Assembly: GCA_018242505.1 (NCBI GenBank)
Contig: JAFEBU010000073.1
Location: forward strand, 186,001 to 250,000
Length of the DNA: 64,000 nucleotides
DNA from: Pseudomonadota bacterium
GTDB lineage: Bacteria; Pseudomonadota; Alphaproteobacteria; Reyranellales; Reyranellaceae
Direction: 5' to 3'
A program made the translations under genes and the position numbers. Every line of letters starts with the position of its first letter. Within the stretch, counting starts at the first letter, position 1. Below, one piece after another: positions 43,355 through 51,932 of this stretch. The notes below the pieces were generated by a model that was given only the letters and a program-made list of their open reading frames with translations, had not been told where the DNA came from and did not search any database.

Positions 43355-44938
43355 CTAGAAGCTCAGCACCTTTGCCTGCACCACACCCTCGACGGCGGCG
43401 ATCTTGGTGAGCAACGCCGATGAGATCGGCTGGTCGACCTGGACCAGCGCGATGGCCGAGCCGCCGGGCTTGTCGCGGCCGAGATGGAAGGTCGCGATAT
43501 TGACCTTGTTCTCGCCCAGGATCGTGCCCAGCCGCCCGATGAAGCCCGGCTTGTCGTCGTTGGTGATGTAGAGCATATGCGGAGCGAACTCGGCCTCGAT
43601 CTCGATACCCTTGATCTCGACGACGCGCGGATGCCGGCCACCGAACAGCGTTCCCGTCACCGAGCGCGTATACTTCTCGGTGGTGAGGGAAAGCCGGATC
43701 AGCGAATTGTAGTCGCTGTCGCGCTCGTGCTTCACCTCGGCGACGTCGATGCCGCGCTCGCGCGCCACGGCAGGCGCGTTGACCATGTTCACCGTGTCGA
43801 GCTGCGGGCGCAGCACGCCCATCAGCGCCACCTGTGAAAGCGGCTTGATGTTGAGGTTGGCGACCTGGCCTTCGTATTCGATCGAGACGGCCTTGATCTC
43901 GGTATCGGTAAGCTGGCCTGCGAACGAGCCGATCTTCTTCGCGAGATCGAGGTAGGGGGCGAGCTTGGGCGCCTCCTCGGCCGTGACGTTGGGCATGTTG
44001 AGCGAGTTCACGACGGCGCCGGTCAGGAGATAATCCGACATCTGCTCGGCGACCTGCAGCGCCACGTTCTCCTGCGCCTCGACCGTCGATGCGCCGAGAT
44101 GCGGCGTGCAGACGAGGTTGGGGGCGCCGAACAGGACGTTCTGCTTGGCCGGCTCCTCGGTGTAGACGTCGAAGCCCGCGCCCGCGATGTGGCCCGAGAC
44201 CAGGAGGTCGCGCACTGCGAGCTCGTCGACAAGGCCCCCACGGGCACAGTTGACGATGCGCACCCCTTTCTTGGCCTTCATCAGGTTGGCGCGGGAGAGG
44301 ATATTCTTCGTCTGCTCGGTCAGCGGCGTGTGCACGGTGATGAAATCGGCGCGCGCCAGCACCTGGTCGAGCGTCGCCTTCTCCACCCCGAGCTCGGCCG
44401 CGCGTTGGTCCGACAGGAACGGATCGTAGGCCAGCACACGCATCTTCAGGCCGAGCGCCCGCTCGGCGACGATCGAGCCGATATTGCCGCAGCCGATCAG
44501 GCCCAGCGTCTTGAAGCTGAGCTCGGTCCCCATGAAGCGGTTCTTCTCCCACTTGCCGGCCTGGGTGCTGGCGTTGGCGTCGGGCACCTGGCGGGCAACG
44601 GCGAACATCAGGGCGATCGCATGCTCGGCGGTGGTGATGGCGTTGCCGAAGGGCGTGTTCATCACCACGACACCGCGTGCCGTGGCGGCCTTGATATCGA
44701 CATTGTCGACGCCGATGCCGGCGCGACCCACGACCTTGAGCTTCTTGGCCTCGGCCAGCACTTCGGCCGTGACCTTGGTTGCCGAGCGAATCGCCAGGCC
44801 TTCGTAGTTGCCGACGATCGCGCGCAACTCGGCAGGCTTCAGCCCCGGCTTGAAATCGACGTCGCAGCCGCGTTCGGAAAAAATCTCGATCGAACGCGGG
44901 CTGAGCTCGTCGGAGATGAGGACTTTGGGTTTGGCCAT
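43355..44938 (-). CDS. serA: D-3-phosphoglycerate dehydrogenase (long form with ACT domain)
   Basis: 527 aa. N-terminal D-isomer dehydrogenase with LGLIGCGNIGSIVAERALGL (NAD site), catalytic Arg in NCARGGLVDELAV, Glu in the YTEEPA segment and His in TPHLGASTVEAQENV. Then the intervening ASB domain (GQLTDTEIKAVSIEYEG) and a C-terminal ACT domain LYITNDDKPGFIGRLGTILG that senses serine in some bacteria. First step of serine synthesis. It follows serC by 85 bp, a gap that holds a REP-like pair. Confidence 0.97.
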   Translation of the reverse strand: MAKPKVLISDELSPRSIEIFSERGCDVDFKPGLKPAELRAIVGNYEGLAIRSATKVTAEVLAEAKKLKVVGRAGIGVDNVDIKAATARGVVVMNTPFGNAITTAEHAIALMFAVARQVPDANASTQAGKWEKNRFMGTELSFKTLGLIGCGNIGSIVAERALGLKMRVLAYDPFLSDQRAAELGVEKATLDQVLARADFITVHTPLTEQTKNILSRANLMKAKKGVRIVNCARGGLVDELAVRDLLVSGHIAGAGFDVYTEEPAKQNVLFGAPNLVCTPHLGASTVEAQENVALQVAEQMSDYLLTGAVVNSLNMPNVTAEEAPKLAPYLDLAKKIGSFAGQLTDTEIKAVSIEYEGQVANLNIKPLSQVALMGVLRPQLDTVNMVNAPAVARERGIDVAEVKHERDSDYNSLIRLSLTTEKYTRSVTGTLFGGRHPRVVEIKGIEIEAEFAPHMLYITNDDKPGFIGRLGTILGENKVNIATFHLGRDKPGGSAIALVQVDQPISSALLTKIAAVEGVVQAKVLSF

Positions 44939-44956
44939 TCAAGTATCTCCTTCATC

Positions 44957-45014
44957 GGAGCGCGCCACTCCAGGGGCACTCAAGACTCTGAGCGCCACGG
45001 AACCGACGCACTCC
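44957..45014. repeat. REP-like inverted pair, copy 2
   Basis: Left arm GGAGCGCGCCACTCCAGGGG plus CACTC (44957-44981) and a more diverged right arm GAGCGCCACGGAACCGACGC plus ACTCC (44990-45014), between serC and serA. Same consensus as copy 1 at 38615-38672: GGAGCGCGCCMCTCCAGKGG followed by CRCTC. Confidence 0.55.
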
Positions 45015-45023
45015 CTTGAGTTC

Positions 45024-46193
45024 CTAAGCAGCAGTCTTGCCGAATTCGCCTTCGATCTCGGCATAGGCCCAGTCAAGCCAGGGCAGGAGCGCCTCGAGAT
45101 CGCTCGCTTCGATCGTGGCGCCGCACCAGATGCGCAGGCCCGGCGGCGCGTCACGGTAGGAGCCGACGTCGTAGGCCGCCTTCTCGGTTTCAAGCAGCTC
45201 GGCCATTTTCTTGGCCGCTGCCGCCTGTCGATCCGCCGGTAAAGCCGCGAACCACGAGGCGGTGATGTTGAGGCAGACCGAGGTGCTGGAACGGATCGCC
45301 CTGTCGTTGGCGAGGAAGCCCACCCAGTTGCGGCTGGCGACGAACTTCTCAAGTACAGCAAGGTTGGCGTTGGAACGCGCCATCAGGCCCTGCAGACCGC
45401 CGACGCTTTCGCCCCAGCGCAGCCCGTCGATCGCGTCCTCGATGCAGAGGAGCGACGGCGTGTTGATGGTGTCACCCTTGAAGATCGCCTCGGAGAACTT
45501 GCCGCCCGAGGTCATGCGGAAGATCTTGGGCAGCGGCCATGCCGGCGAGTAGGTCTCCAGCCGCTTCACGGCCCGCGGCGACAGGACGAGCATGCCATGC
45601 GCGCCCTCCCCGCCCATCACTTTCTGCCACGACCAGGTCACGACATCGAGCTTGGGCCATGGCAGGTCCATGGCGAAGACAGCCGAGGTTGCATCGCAGA
45701 TCGCAAGCCCCGCGCGATCGTCGGCGATCCAGTCGCCGTTCGGCACCTTCACGCCCGAGGTCGTGCCGTTCCAGGTGAAGACGACGTCGTGCGCCCAGTC
45801 TACGGCCTTGAGGTCGGCGATTTGGCCATAGCCCGCCTTCAGGACGCGTGCGTCCTTGAGCTTGAGCTGCTTGGCGACATCGGTAACCCAGCCTTCACCG
45901 AAGCTTTCCCAGGCCAGCATGTCGACCGGCCGGGCGCCGAGCAGCGACCACAGCGCCATCTCGACTGCACCCGTATCCGACGCCGGTACGATGGCGACCT
46001 TGTAGTCGGCCGGGATACCCAGCAGGGCGCGCGTGCGATCGACAGCCTCGACAATCTTTTTCTTGCCGAGCTTGGAGCGGTGGGACCGCCCGACGGCGGC
46101 GTCTTTGAGGACTTCCGGTGTCCATCCCGGACGTTTGGCGCAGGGGCCCGACGAAAAATCGGGGCACGCCGGACGTGTGTTCGGCTTCATCAA
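45024..46193 (-). CDS. serC: Phosphoserine aminotransferase
   Basis: 389 aa, alphaproteobacterial-type SerC. PLP lysine in VTWSWQKVMGGEGAHGMLVLSPRA, the N-terminal PACPDFSSGPCAKRPGW, and VFTWNGTTSGVKVPNGDWI around the phosphate-binding region. Converts 3-phosphohydroxypyruvate and glutamate to phosphoserine. First gene of the serC-serA pair; divergent from the SDR gene, 144 bp apart. Confidence 0.97.
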   Translation of the reverse strand: MMKPNTRPACPDFSSGPCAKRPGWTPEVLKDAAVGRSHRSKLGKKKIVEAVDRTRALLGIPADYKVAIVPASDTGAVEMALWSLLGARPVDMLAWESFGEGWVTDVAKQLKLKDARVLKAGYGQIADLKAVDWAHDVVFTWNGTTSGVKVPNGDWIADDRAGLAICDATSAVFAMDLPWPKLDVVTWSWQKVMGGEGAHGMLVLSPRAVKRLETYSPAWPLPKIFRMTSGGKFSEAIFKGDTINTPSLLCIEDAIDGLRWGESVGGLQGLMARSNANLAVLEKFVASRNWVGFLANDRAIRSSTSVCLNITASWFAALPADRQAAAAKKMAELLETEKAAYDVGSYRDAPPGLRIWCGATIEASDLEALLPWLDWAYAEIEGEFGKTAA

Positions 46194-46318
46194 ACCTCTC
46201 CCTTGCAGAAGAGCTGCGCTTCGGTGGGGAAGCGTGGCCCGCGCTCGCTATAGTCACAGACAGCAAAACCGTCAATGTGCACTATTGGTCGCCGTCGGCT
46301 TCTGGCACGAGAGACGTA

Positions 46319-46358
46319 TGACCAGGAACGAAAGCACGTGACCAGGAACGAAAGCACG
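46319..46358. repeat. Perfect 20-bp tandem duplication at the SDR start
   Basis: TGACCAGGAACGAAAGCACG occurs twice in a row (46319-46338, 46339-46358). The duplication is not a multiple of three. It changes the ATG-initiated frame into a seven-codon open frame (MTRNEST) whose TGA overlaps the GTG start of the dehydrogenase. Confidence 0.85.
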
Positions 46359-47126
46359 CCCACTTGCTATCCGGAGCTCCGGGGAAAAATCGCACTGGTG
46401 ACGGGCGGCAGCAGTGGCATCGGTCTCGCTACCGCGGCGGCCTTTGCGCACGAAGGTGCGATCGTGGTGGTCGCCAGCCGCAACGAAAGATCGGCAAGGA
46501 CAGTACTCAAAACGATCGCCAACAGCGATGCGGTGTCGTGGATTGCATGCGATGTATCGAGCGGTACGGCTGTCGAGAAGCTCATCGACACGATCAGGCG
46601 CCGGCATGGGCGACTCGACTACGCTTTCAACAACGGCGGCAGCGGCGGCAAGTCGGCGCCCGTGGCCAGTACGACGGAAGACTCGTGGCGCAAGACGATC
46701 GACGGCTATCTCACGTCTGTCTTCCTCTGCATGCGACACGAGATCCCCCTCATGATGGAGAGCGGCGGCGGTGTGATCGTGAACAACTCCTCCGTCGATG
46801 GATTGCGCGGCTATCCGTTTCCCGGTGGTGCTGCCTATTCTGCGGCGAAGCATGGCGTCCTCGGATTGACCCGAAGCGCCGCCCTCGAGCATGCTGTCAG
46901 CGGCCCGCGCATCACGGCTATCTGCCCCGGCTGGGTCGATACGCCTCCGGTCGCCGCCTATATGCGGCGCGGCGACTCGACGGCCGCCGAGATCATCCGC
47001 CAGACACCTCGTGGCAAGATCGCCTCTCCGCGCGAGATCGCGGACAGCGTGCTGTGGCTTTGTTCAGATGCTGCCTCCTTCATGATCGGCAGCCCTCTCG
47101 TGATCGACGGCGGATACATGGCGTAG
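46338..47126 (+). CDS. Short-chain dehydrogenase/reductase (SDR) family oxidoreductase
   Basis: 262 aa. Cofactor loop TGGSSGIGLATAAAFA, NNGGSGGKS, catalytic Ser (VNNSSVDGLRG) and YSAAK; C-terminal CSDAASFMIGSPLVIDGGYMA is typical of classical SDRs. I start at GTG 46338 inside the second copy of the 20-bp repeat; an in-frame ATG at 46275 would add 21 unlikely residues. ATG 46318 opens only a seven-codon leader with a GTGA overlap, which could couple translation. The stop abuts the convergent membrane-protein gene with no gap. Substrate unknown. Confidence 0.9.
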   Translation: MTRNESTPTCYPELRGKIALVTGGSSGIGLATAAAFAHEGAIVVVASRNERSARTVLKTIANSDAVSWIACDVSSGTAVEKLIDTIRRRHGRLDYAFNNGGSGGKSAPVASTTEDSWRKTIDGYLTSVFLCMRHEIPLMMESGGGVIVNNSSVDGLRGYPFPGGAAYSAAKHGVLGLTRSAALEHAVSGPRITAICPGWVDTPPVAAYMRRGDSTAAEIIRQTPRGKIASPREIADSVLWLCSDAASFMIGSPLVIDGGYMA

Positions 47127-48812
47127 CTACCGCGCGCCGACACTGTGCGGGTGCAGTTCGTAGTATTGGCCGATCAGCGCGTTCCTGTAGACCGGCCGGA
47201 CCTCGTAGGTGTCATGCAGCATCGCGTAGATCGCCGGTGCACGGTTGGCGGCAGCCAATCCGCCGAGATGCTGTGCGAGTTCCGGCTCGCTCCAGTCCCA
47301 GAAATCCGAGACGGCGACGCGGTAGCCCAATTGCAGGGCAAGGTCGATCTGCTGCTTGAGGGCTGCCGCGTGTTCGGCCGCCGTCCATTGCACATGCCGG
47401 ATGGCGGCAGCGTCGACGGCGATCCATTTGAAGCGCGGCTGATCGGACGGCGCTCGTCCTGGCGGCGGGACAATGTCCCAATCCCACGTATGGCTCCACA
47501 GGGCATATTGCCAAGTCGCGATCGGCTCGAAGCCCCAATAGAGGAACACCGTCCGGTCACTTGGGAAATGCTGCTCGAGGTCGACAAGGGCGGCGATTGA
47601 GGCGGCATCCGTTCCGCGCCATCGCGACAGGGAGGCGACGTTCCAGGCAAGCGGTGCAAACGAGAGAATCGCAAGCGTTGCCATGACCCAGGCTCTTGCC
47701 TGCCCCCATGTTTGCCTCGCCACCATCGTCGCGACGATCAAAGCCCACATCACCGTCAGCCAGGGCATGGCGTTGATCTGCATCTGCGGATCTTGCGGCT
47801 GGGAGTAGAAGTTCATCGCCTGGCCCGCCGCCAGCGTGCCGAAGAAGATCGCCGCAATCGCGCGCAACCGCCGATCGTTCCGCTGCGGCCACAAGACCAC
47901 GATGCCGAGGATGAAGATCGCGAGCTGAAGAAGCGTCGAAACCGACAGCGCGAACAGGCCGCGCATTGCCGATGCGGGGTCGAAGTAGTTGCCGGTGATA
48001 AGGAAATAGTTGCCGACGCCCGACAGCATCATCCAGGCCTTGGCCCAGACGAAACCGCCCCACCCCGTACCTACACCCTTGCCGGTCCACAGGATGTCGA
48101 ACAGGCCGAGGGCACCGTTGTGCCCCTCCCAGATCTGCTGAACGATGCCGGTCACCGCGACGATCGACACCAGCAACGTGGCGATCAGGCCCAGCCGACG
48201 GCGAAGCGGCAAGTCGGCAATCGCCAATGCCAGCAGCAAGCCGACAAGTGTCGGAAAGATCAGCCGCCATTCGATCAGCCAGGCCAATGTGAAAATGGCC
48301 GCCACCAGCGCGACGCGAAGATGGGTCGGTCGGTCGAACCACAGGCCGGCCAACAGCATCGATCCCATCAGCACCGTATAGGCCGGCATGATGTCCTCGC
48401 TGATCACCGAGAGCAGGAGGAAAAAGCCGGTGCCCAGGTGAAACAGCGTCGCCAGCACCGTCGCGGCGGTATTGTGGGTCAGGCGATGGAAGAAGGCATA
48501 GACGATGACGATGCAGAGGCTCGCCCAGAACGCATTGAGATAGGCGAATTGCTTCCATGCCGTGCCGCGCAGGATGCCGAGCGTGTCGAGCAGACGGGCC
48601 ATCGCGCCATAGAGCGGGAAATAGAGATAATTGGACTGGTCGAGTCGTGCCTGCGCGAAGTCGTGGATCCAAGGCTCCGCCTCGATGCTCTTGTACATGC
48701 CGTTGGCGGTCAGGATGTGCACGTTCTGCAGCCAACCGATCAGGCCGACCAGGAACAGCAGTGTCAGAAGGAAGGCCAGCGCCAGTTGCCAGCCGAGGGA
48801 CGGCGCGCGCAT
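47127..48812 (-). CDS. Polytopic membrane protein, probable glycosyltransferase-like
   Basis: 561 aa from ATG 48812, which overlaps the methyltransferase stop. About ten to eleven hydrophobic helices follow (LALAFLLTLLFLVGLIGWL; ASLCIVIVYAFFHRL; TVLATLFHLGTGFFLLLSVI), with loops carrying acidic residues (VISEDIMPAY, SIEAEPWIHDF). The C-terminal about 130 residues are soluble and periplasmic-looking. The layout resembles GT-C/ArnT-type glycosyltransferases that use polyprenyl-phosphate sugars, which a GT2 enzyme two genes upstream could make. No conserved signature proves it. Confidence 0.65.
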   Translation of the reverse strand: MRAPSLGWQLALAFLLTLLFLVGLIGWLQNVHILTANGMYKSIEAEPWIHDFAQARLDQSNYLYFPLYGAMARLLDTLGILRGTAWKQFAYLNAFWASLCIVIVYAFFHRLTHNTAATVLATLFHLGTGFFLLLSVISEDIMPAYTVLMGSMLLAGLWFDRPTHLRVALVAAIFTLAWLIEWRLIFPTLVGLLLALAIADLPLRRRLGLIATLLVSIVAVTGIVQQIWEGHNGALGLFDILWTGKGVGTGWGGFVWAKAWMMLSGVGNYFLITGNYFDPASAMRGLFALSVSTLLQLAIFILGIVVLWPQRNDRRLRAIAAIFFGTLAAGQAMNFYSQPQDPQMQINAMPWLTVMWALIVATMVARQTWGQARAWVMATLAILSFAPLAWNVASLSRWRGTDAASIAALVDLEQHFPSDRTVFLYWGFEPIATWQYALWSHTWDWDIVPPPGRAPSDQPRFKWIAVDAAAIRHVQWTAAEHAAALKQQIDLALQLGYRVAVSDFWDWSEPELAQHLGGLAAANRAPAIYAMLHDTYEVRPVYRNALIGQYYELHPHSVGAR

Positions 48813-49525
48813 CACCTGATCTTGCGGGCGGCGACCACGTATTGTGCTCCGAGGGGCAGCCAGGCGAGCGCCTGGTCCACGCCACGCAGGAAGCCGATGC
48901 CTGGCGGCATGAACATCAGATAATCGGTGTCGAGATCGTAGTGTGCGGCCTGCCGCAGCCCGTCCCGCACCTCCCTCGCATCGAGAAGGATGGCGTTCTC
49001 GTCGATCGGCGTTCGCGCAATGACATAGCGCACGAGCGGATTGCGCGGATTGTGCTCGAATACATAAAGACGGCCGCCGGGCTTCAGGACGCGGGCAAGC
49101 TCGCGATAGACCCCGGCCCTCTCGACGATGGGGACATGGTGGAGGACGGCGCTGATGGTGACGATATCGAACCGGCCATCGGCGAAAGGCGTGCGGGCGT
49201 CCTGTTGCAGGGCCAATGCCGGCACAGGACCGTGCCGTTCCGGCCAGCGCTTTGCAGCTTCGGCCAGCATGCCTTGCGACAGGTCGCATCCGGTGAAGCT
49301 TGCCTGGGCGCCGTGATCGGCCAGCACGCGCATCAAGTCGCCCGCGCCGCAACCGTAGTCGAGCAGGTCGAGCGTGCCGGCGCGCAGCCCACCTTCCCGG
49401 CGCAACAGCCAGCGCGCTTTCACGGCGATGAACTGATCGGCCGAATCGCCCATCATGCGTTTGACGGGATTGTCGAGGCCGCCGTCGTAGGTCGCGGCGT
49501 GGCGATCGAACTCCGCGCCGCTCAA
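48812..49525 (-). CDS. Class I SAM-dependent methyltransferase
   Basis: 237 aa. The frame opens at TTG 49525, overlapping the GT2 stop (TTGA), with a GGGGGTGG purine run upstream; no ATG lies nearby. Early segment GAEFDRHAATYDGGLDNPVKRMMG, SAM motif I LLDYGCGAGDLMRVLADHG, then GCDLSQGMLAEAAKRWPE, ISAVLHHVPIVERAG and LKPGGRLYVFEHNPRNPLVRYVI. Translationally coupled at both ends in the GT2 - methyltransferase - membrane protein operon, so probably modifies a lipid-linked sugar or similar intermediate. Confidence 0.88.
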   Translation of the reverse strand: MSGAEFDRHAATYDGGLDNPVKRMMGDSADQFIAVKARWLLRREGGLRAGTLDLLDYGCGAGDLMRVLADHGAQASFTGCDLSQGMLAEAAKRWPERHGPVPALALQQDARTPFADGRFDIVTISAVLHHVPIVERAGVYRELARVLKPGGRLYVFEHNPRNPLVRYVIARTPIDENAILLDAREVRDGLRQAAHYDLDTDYLMFMPPGIGFLRGVDQALAWLPLGAQYVVAARKIR

Positions 49526-50466
49526 GAACCACCCCCGACGATATCGCGGATCATGAACAGCGGACGCCCCTTGCTCTGGTCGTAGAGTCGGCCGAGATAG
49601 GCGCCGATGATGCCGAGCATCAGGAACTGCATGCCGCCCAGCAGGCCGAGAGCGGCCATGATCGACGCCCAGCCAGGCAGCGTCTCGCGAAACCACCAGC
49701 CGACAATGGAATAGACGAAGAAGGCAAAGCCGACAGCCGCCATGATCCAGCCGATGGTCATCGCCGCCATCAGGGGAACGATCGAGAAGGCGGTGATGGC
49801 GTCGACAGCGAAGCGCATCATCTTGCGCAGGGGGTATTTGCTCTCGCCGGCCGGCCGTGGCTTGCGGTCGTAGGCAAACGGCACCTGGCGACCGCCGATC
49901 CAGGCCACCATCCCGCGGATGAAACGGTGCCGTTCCGGCATCGCGACCAGGATGTCGAGGACATGGCGCGTGATCAGGCGGAAGTCGCCGGCGTCGCGGG
50001 GAATCTCGACGTCGGTCATGCGGCCGATCAGGCGGTAGAAGACGGCGGCGCTCGCCCGCTTGAAGAGCGTCTCGCCCTCGCGCTGGCGGCGCTGGCCGTA
50101 GACGACATCCGCGCCCTGGTCCATCAAAGCCATCATGTCGGGCAAAAGCTCCGGAGGATCCTGCAGATCGGCATCGATGATCAGGATGCGCTCGCCGCGG
50201 CAAATCGACAGGCCGGCCGTCAGCGCGAGCTGATGTCCGTGATTGCGCATCAGCCGCACCGCGACCACCCGTTTGTCCGTGACGGCCGCGTCGGCGAGGA
50301 TGCGCCACGTGCCGTCGCGCGAGCCGTCGTCGACCAGCACGATCTCGCTCGACCCGGCGATGCCATCCAGGACCAGACCGACCCGCCGCAGGAATTCCGG
50401 CAGGACGCCCTCCTCATTGAAGCAGGGCGCCACGACGGAGAGAGCCGGTCGGGGGACGTCTGTCAT
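49522..50466 (-). CDS. Family 2 glycosyltransferase, DPM1/polyprenyl-phosphate type
   Basis: 314 aa from ATG 50466. N-terminal GT-A fold with VVAPCFNEEGVLPEFL, VDDGSRDGTW and the metal site DADLQDPPELLP; acceptor region RHRFIRGMVAWIGGRQ and GESKYPLRKMMRFA; two C-terminal transmembrane helices (IGWIMAAVGFAFFVYSIV; LGLLGGMQFLMLGIIGAYLG). This is the ArnC/GtrB type that loads a sugar on undecaprenyl phosphate. First gene of a three-gene coupled operon. Confidence 0.9.
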   Translation of the reverse strand: MTDVPRPALSVVAPCFNEEGVLPEFLRRVGLVLDGIAGSSEIVLVDDGSRDGTWRILADAAVTDKRVVAVRLMRNHGHQLALTAGLSICRGERILIIDADLQDPPELLPDMMALMDQGADVVYGQRRQREGETLFKRASAAVFYRLIGRMTDVEIPRDAGDFRLITRHVLDILVAMPERHRFIRGMVAWIGGRQVPFAYDRKPRPAGESKYPLRKMMRFAVDAITAFSIVPLMAAMTIGWIMAAVGFAFFVYSIVGWWFRETLPGWASIMAALGLLGGMQFLMLGIIGAYLGRLYDQSKGRPLFMIRDIVGGGS

Positions 50467-50549
50467 CTCGTCGCGAGCAATAACCCAACCGTGGCGGGAA
50501 ACAAGCGCTCCCTCCCTTTCCCATTCACAATGGGCTATCAACCTCGTCC

Positions 50550-51716
50550 ATGAGCGCCAACGACAACGAACATCGCGGCCTTCTCCCGGCTGGCCTGGCT
50601 GACCTCCTGCCCCCCGATGCCGCCCGGGAGGCGCGCGCCATCGACGTGGCGATCGCCCGTTTCGCCGCTTTCGGCTACGAGCGGGTGAAGCCGCCAATGG
50701 TCGAGTTCGAGGAGTCGCTGCTGGGCGGTCCCGGCGCGGCGCTCGCCTCGCAGACCTTCCGGCTGATGGACCCGGTCTCGCAGCGCATGATGGGTGTGCG
50801 GCCGGACATGACCCTGCAGGTGGCGCGGATCGCCGTCACCCGGCTGAAGCACGTCGAGCGGCCGCTGCGCCTCTCCTATGGCGGCAACGTCATCCGCGTC
50901 CGCGGCAGCGCGCTGAAGCCCGAGCGCCAGTTCGCCCAGGTCGGGGCCGAGCTGTTTGGCGCCGATACCGCGGAAGCCGATGCCGAGGCGGTGCTGCTGG
51001 CGGTCGACGCGCTGCGTGCCATCGGCGTCGCCGACCTCACGGTCGACCTCAACCTGCCGACCCTGGTCGCCGCCGTGGCAGGCGGGTTGAAGCTCGAGGG
51101 CGATCCGCTGCACCGTCTGCGCCGCGCGCTCGACCGCAAGGATGAGGCCGCGATCGCGAAGGCCCTGGGCGGCGACAAGAAGCCCTCGGACCTGTTCGTC
51201 AGCCTGCTGCGCGCGGCCGGCCCGGCCGAGGCGGCCATCGCGCAACTGAAGAAGCTCAAGCTGCCGGCGGCGGGCGCGGCGGAGGCCCATCGCCTCACCG
51301 AGGTCGTGGCGCTGGTGCGCGCCGCCGATCCCGACCTGCCGCTCACGCTCGATCCGGTGGAGTATCGCGGCCTCGAATACCAGACCGGCGTCTCCTTCTC
51401 CGTCTTCGCCCGCAAGGAACGCCAGGAGGTGGCGCGCGGCGGCCGCTACTCGGCGGGCTACCCGGAGGACGGCGTCAGCGAGCCGGCGACCGGCTTCACG
51501 CTCTACATGGATGCCGTGCTCGCGGCATCGGACAGCACGCCCGAGCCGCCGCGCCTCTATCTCCCGCTGGGCACGGCCTGGTGCGACGCGGAGCCCTGGC
51601 AGACCAAGGGTTATGCCGTCGTGTGCGCCGTGGGCGCCGCCGCCGACCCGCGAAAAGAAGCGAAACGCCTGCGCTGCACCCACGCATTGATCGACGGGGA
51701 CGCCGTGCCGCTATAG
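50550..51716 (+). CDS. hisZ: ATP phosphoribosyltransferase regulatory subunit HisZ
   Basis: 388 aa HisRS paralogue. LLPAGLADLLPPDAAREARAID opening, then FEESLLGGPGAALASQTFRLMDP, the class II motif 2 region VRPDMTLQVARIAVTRL, and YYTGVSF-like YQTGVSFSVFARKERQEVARGGRY. HisZ activates short-form HisG in the first step of histidine synthesis; no hisG is present here. In many alphaproteobacteria it sits next to purA; here a hydrolase and a PhyH gene separate them. Confidence 0.93.
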   Translation: MSANDNEHRGLLPAGLADLLPPDAAREARAIDVAIARFAAFGYERVKPPMVEFEESLLGGPGAALASQTFRLMDPVSQRMMGVRPDMTLQVARIAVTRLKHVERPLRLSYGGNVIRVRGSALKPERQFAQVGAELFGADTAEADAEAVLLAVDALRAIGVADLTVDLNLPTLVAAVAGGLKLEGDPLHRLRRALDRKDEAAIAKALGGDKKPSDLFVSLLRAAGPAEAAIAQLKKLKLPAAGAAEAHRLTEVVALVRAADPDLPLTLDPVEYRGLEYQTGVSFSVFARKERQEVARGGRYSAGYPEDGVSEPATGFTLYMDAVLAASDSTPEPPRLYLPLGTAWCDAEPWQTKGYAVVCAVGAAADPRKEAKRLRCTHALIDGDAVPL

Positions 51717-51723
51717 CCCCTGC

Positions 51724-51762
51724 TTTCTCACGATTTCTCACATTTTCTCATGGCGTGAGAAG
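51724..51762. promoter_or_regulatory. Phased TTTCTCA heptamers upstream of a hydrolase gene
   Basis: TTTCTCA begins at 51724, 51734 and 51744, exactly 10 bp apart, followed by an inverted TGAGAAG (51756-51762) and a further TTTCTCA at 51798. Equal phasing with the helix suggests cooperative protein binding. A palindrome ATGCCGAT / ATCGGCAT with loop GGC (51769-51787) adjoins it. It lies in the 216-bp gap after hisZ. Confidence 0.4.
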
Positions 51763-51932
51763 CCTCCGATGCCGATGGCATCGGCATTCTGGGCCATTTT
51801 CTCATTTTATCGCCCCACTCCGCCTTGGGGTAATAGGATACCGCGTCCCGGTATCGCCTGAGGCCGGCAGGGACGGTTCGAGAATTCCGGGCTAGCATCG
51901 GTGGATCGCGCCGCCGCCGACGAGGATCCGTC

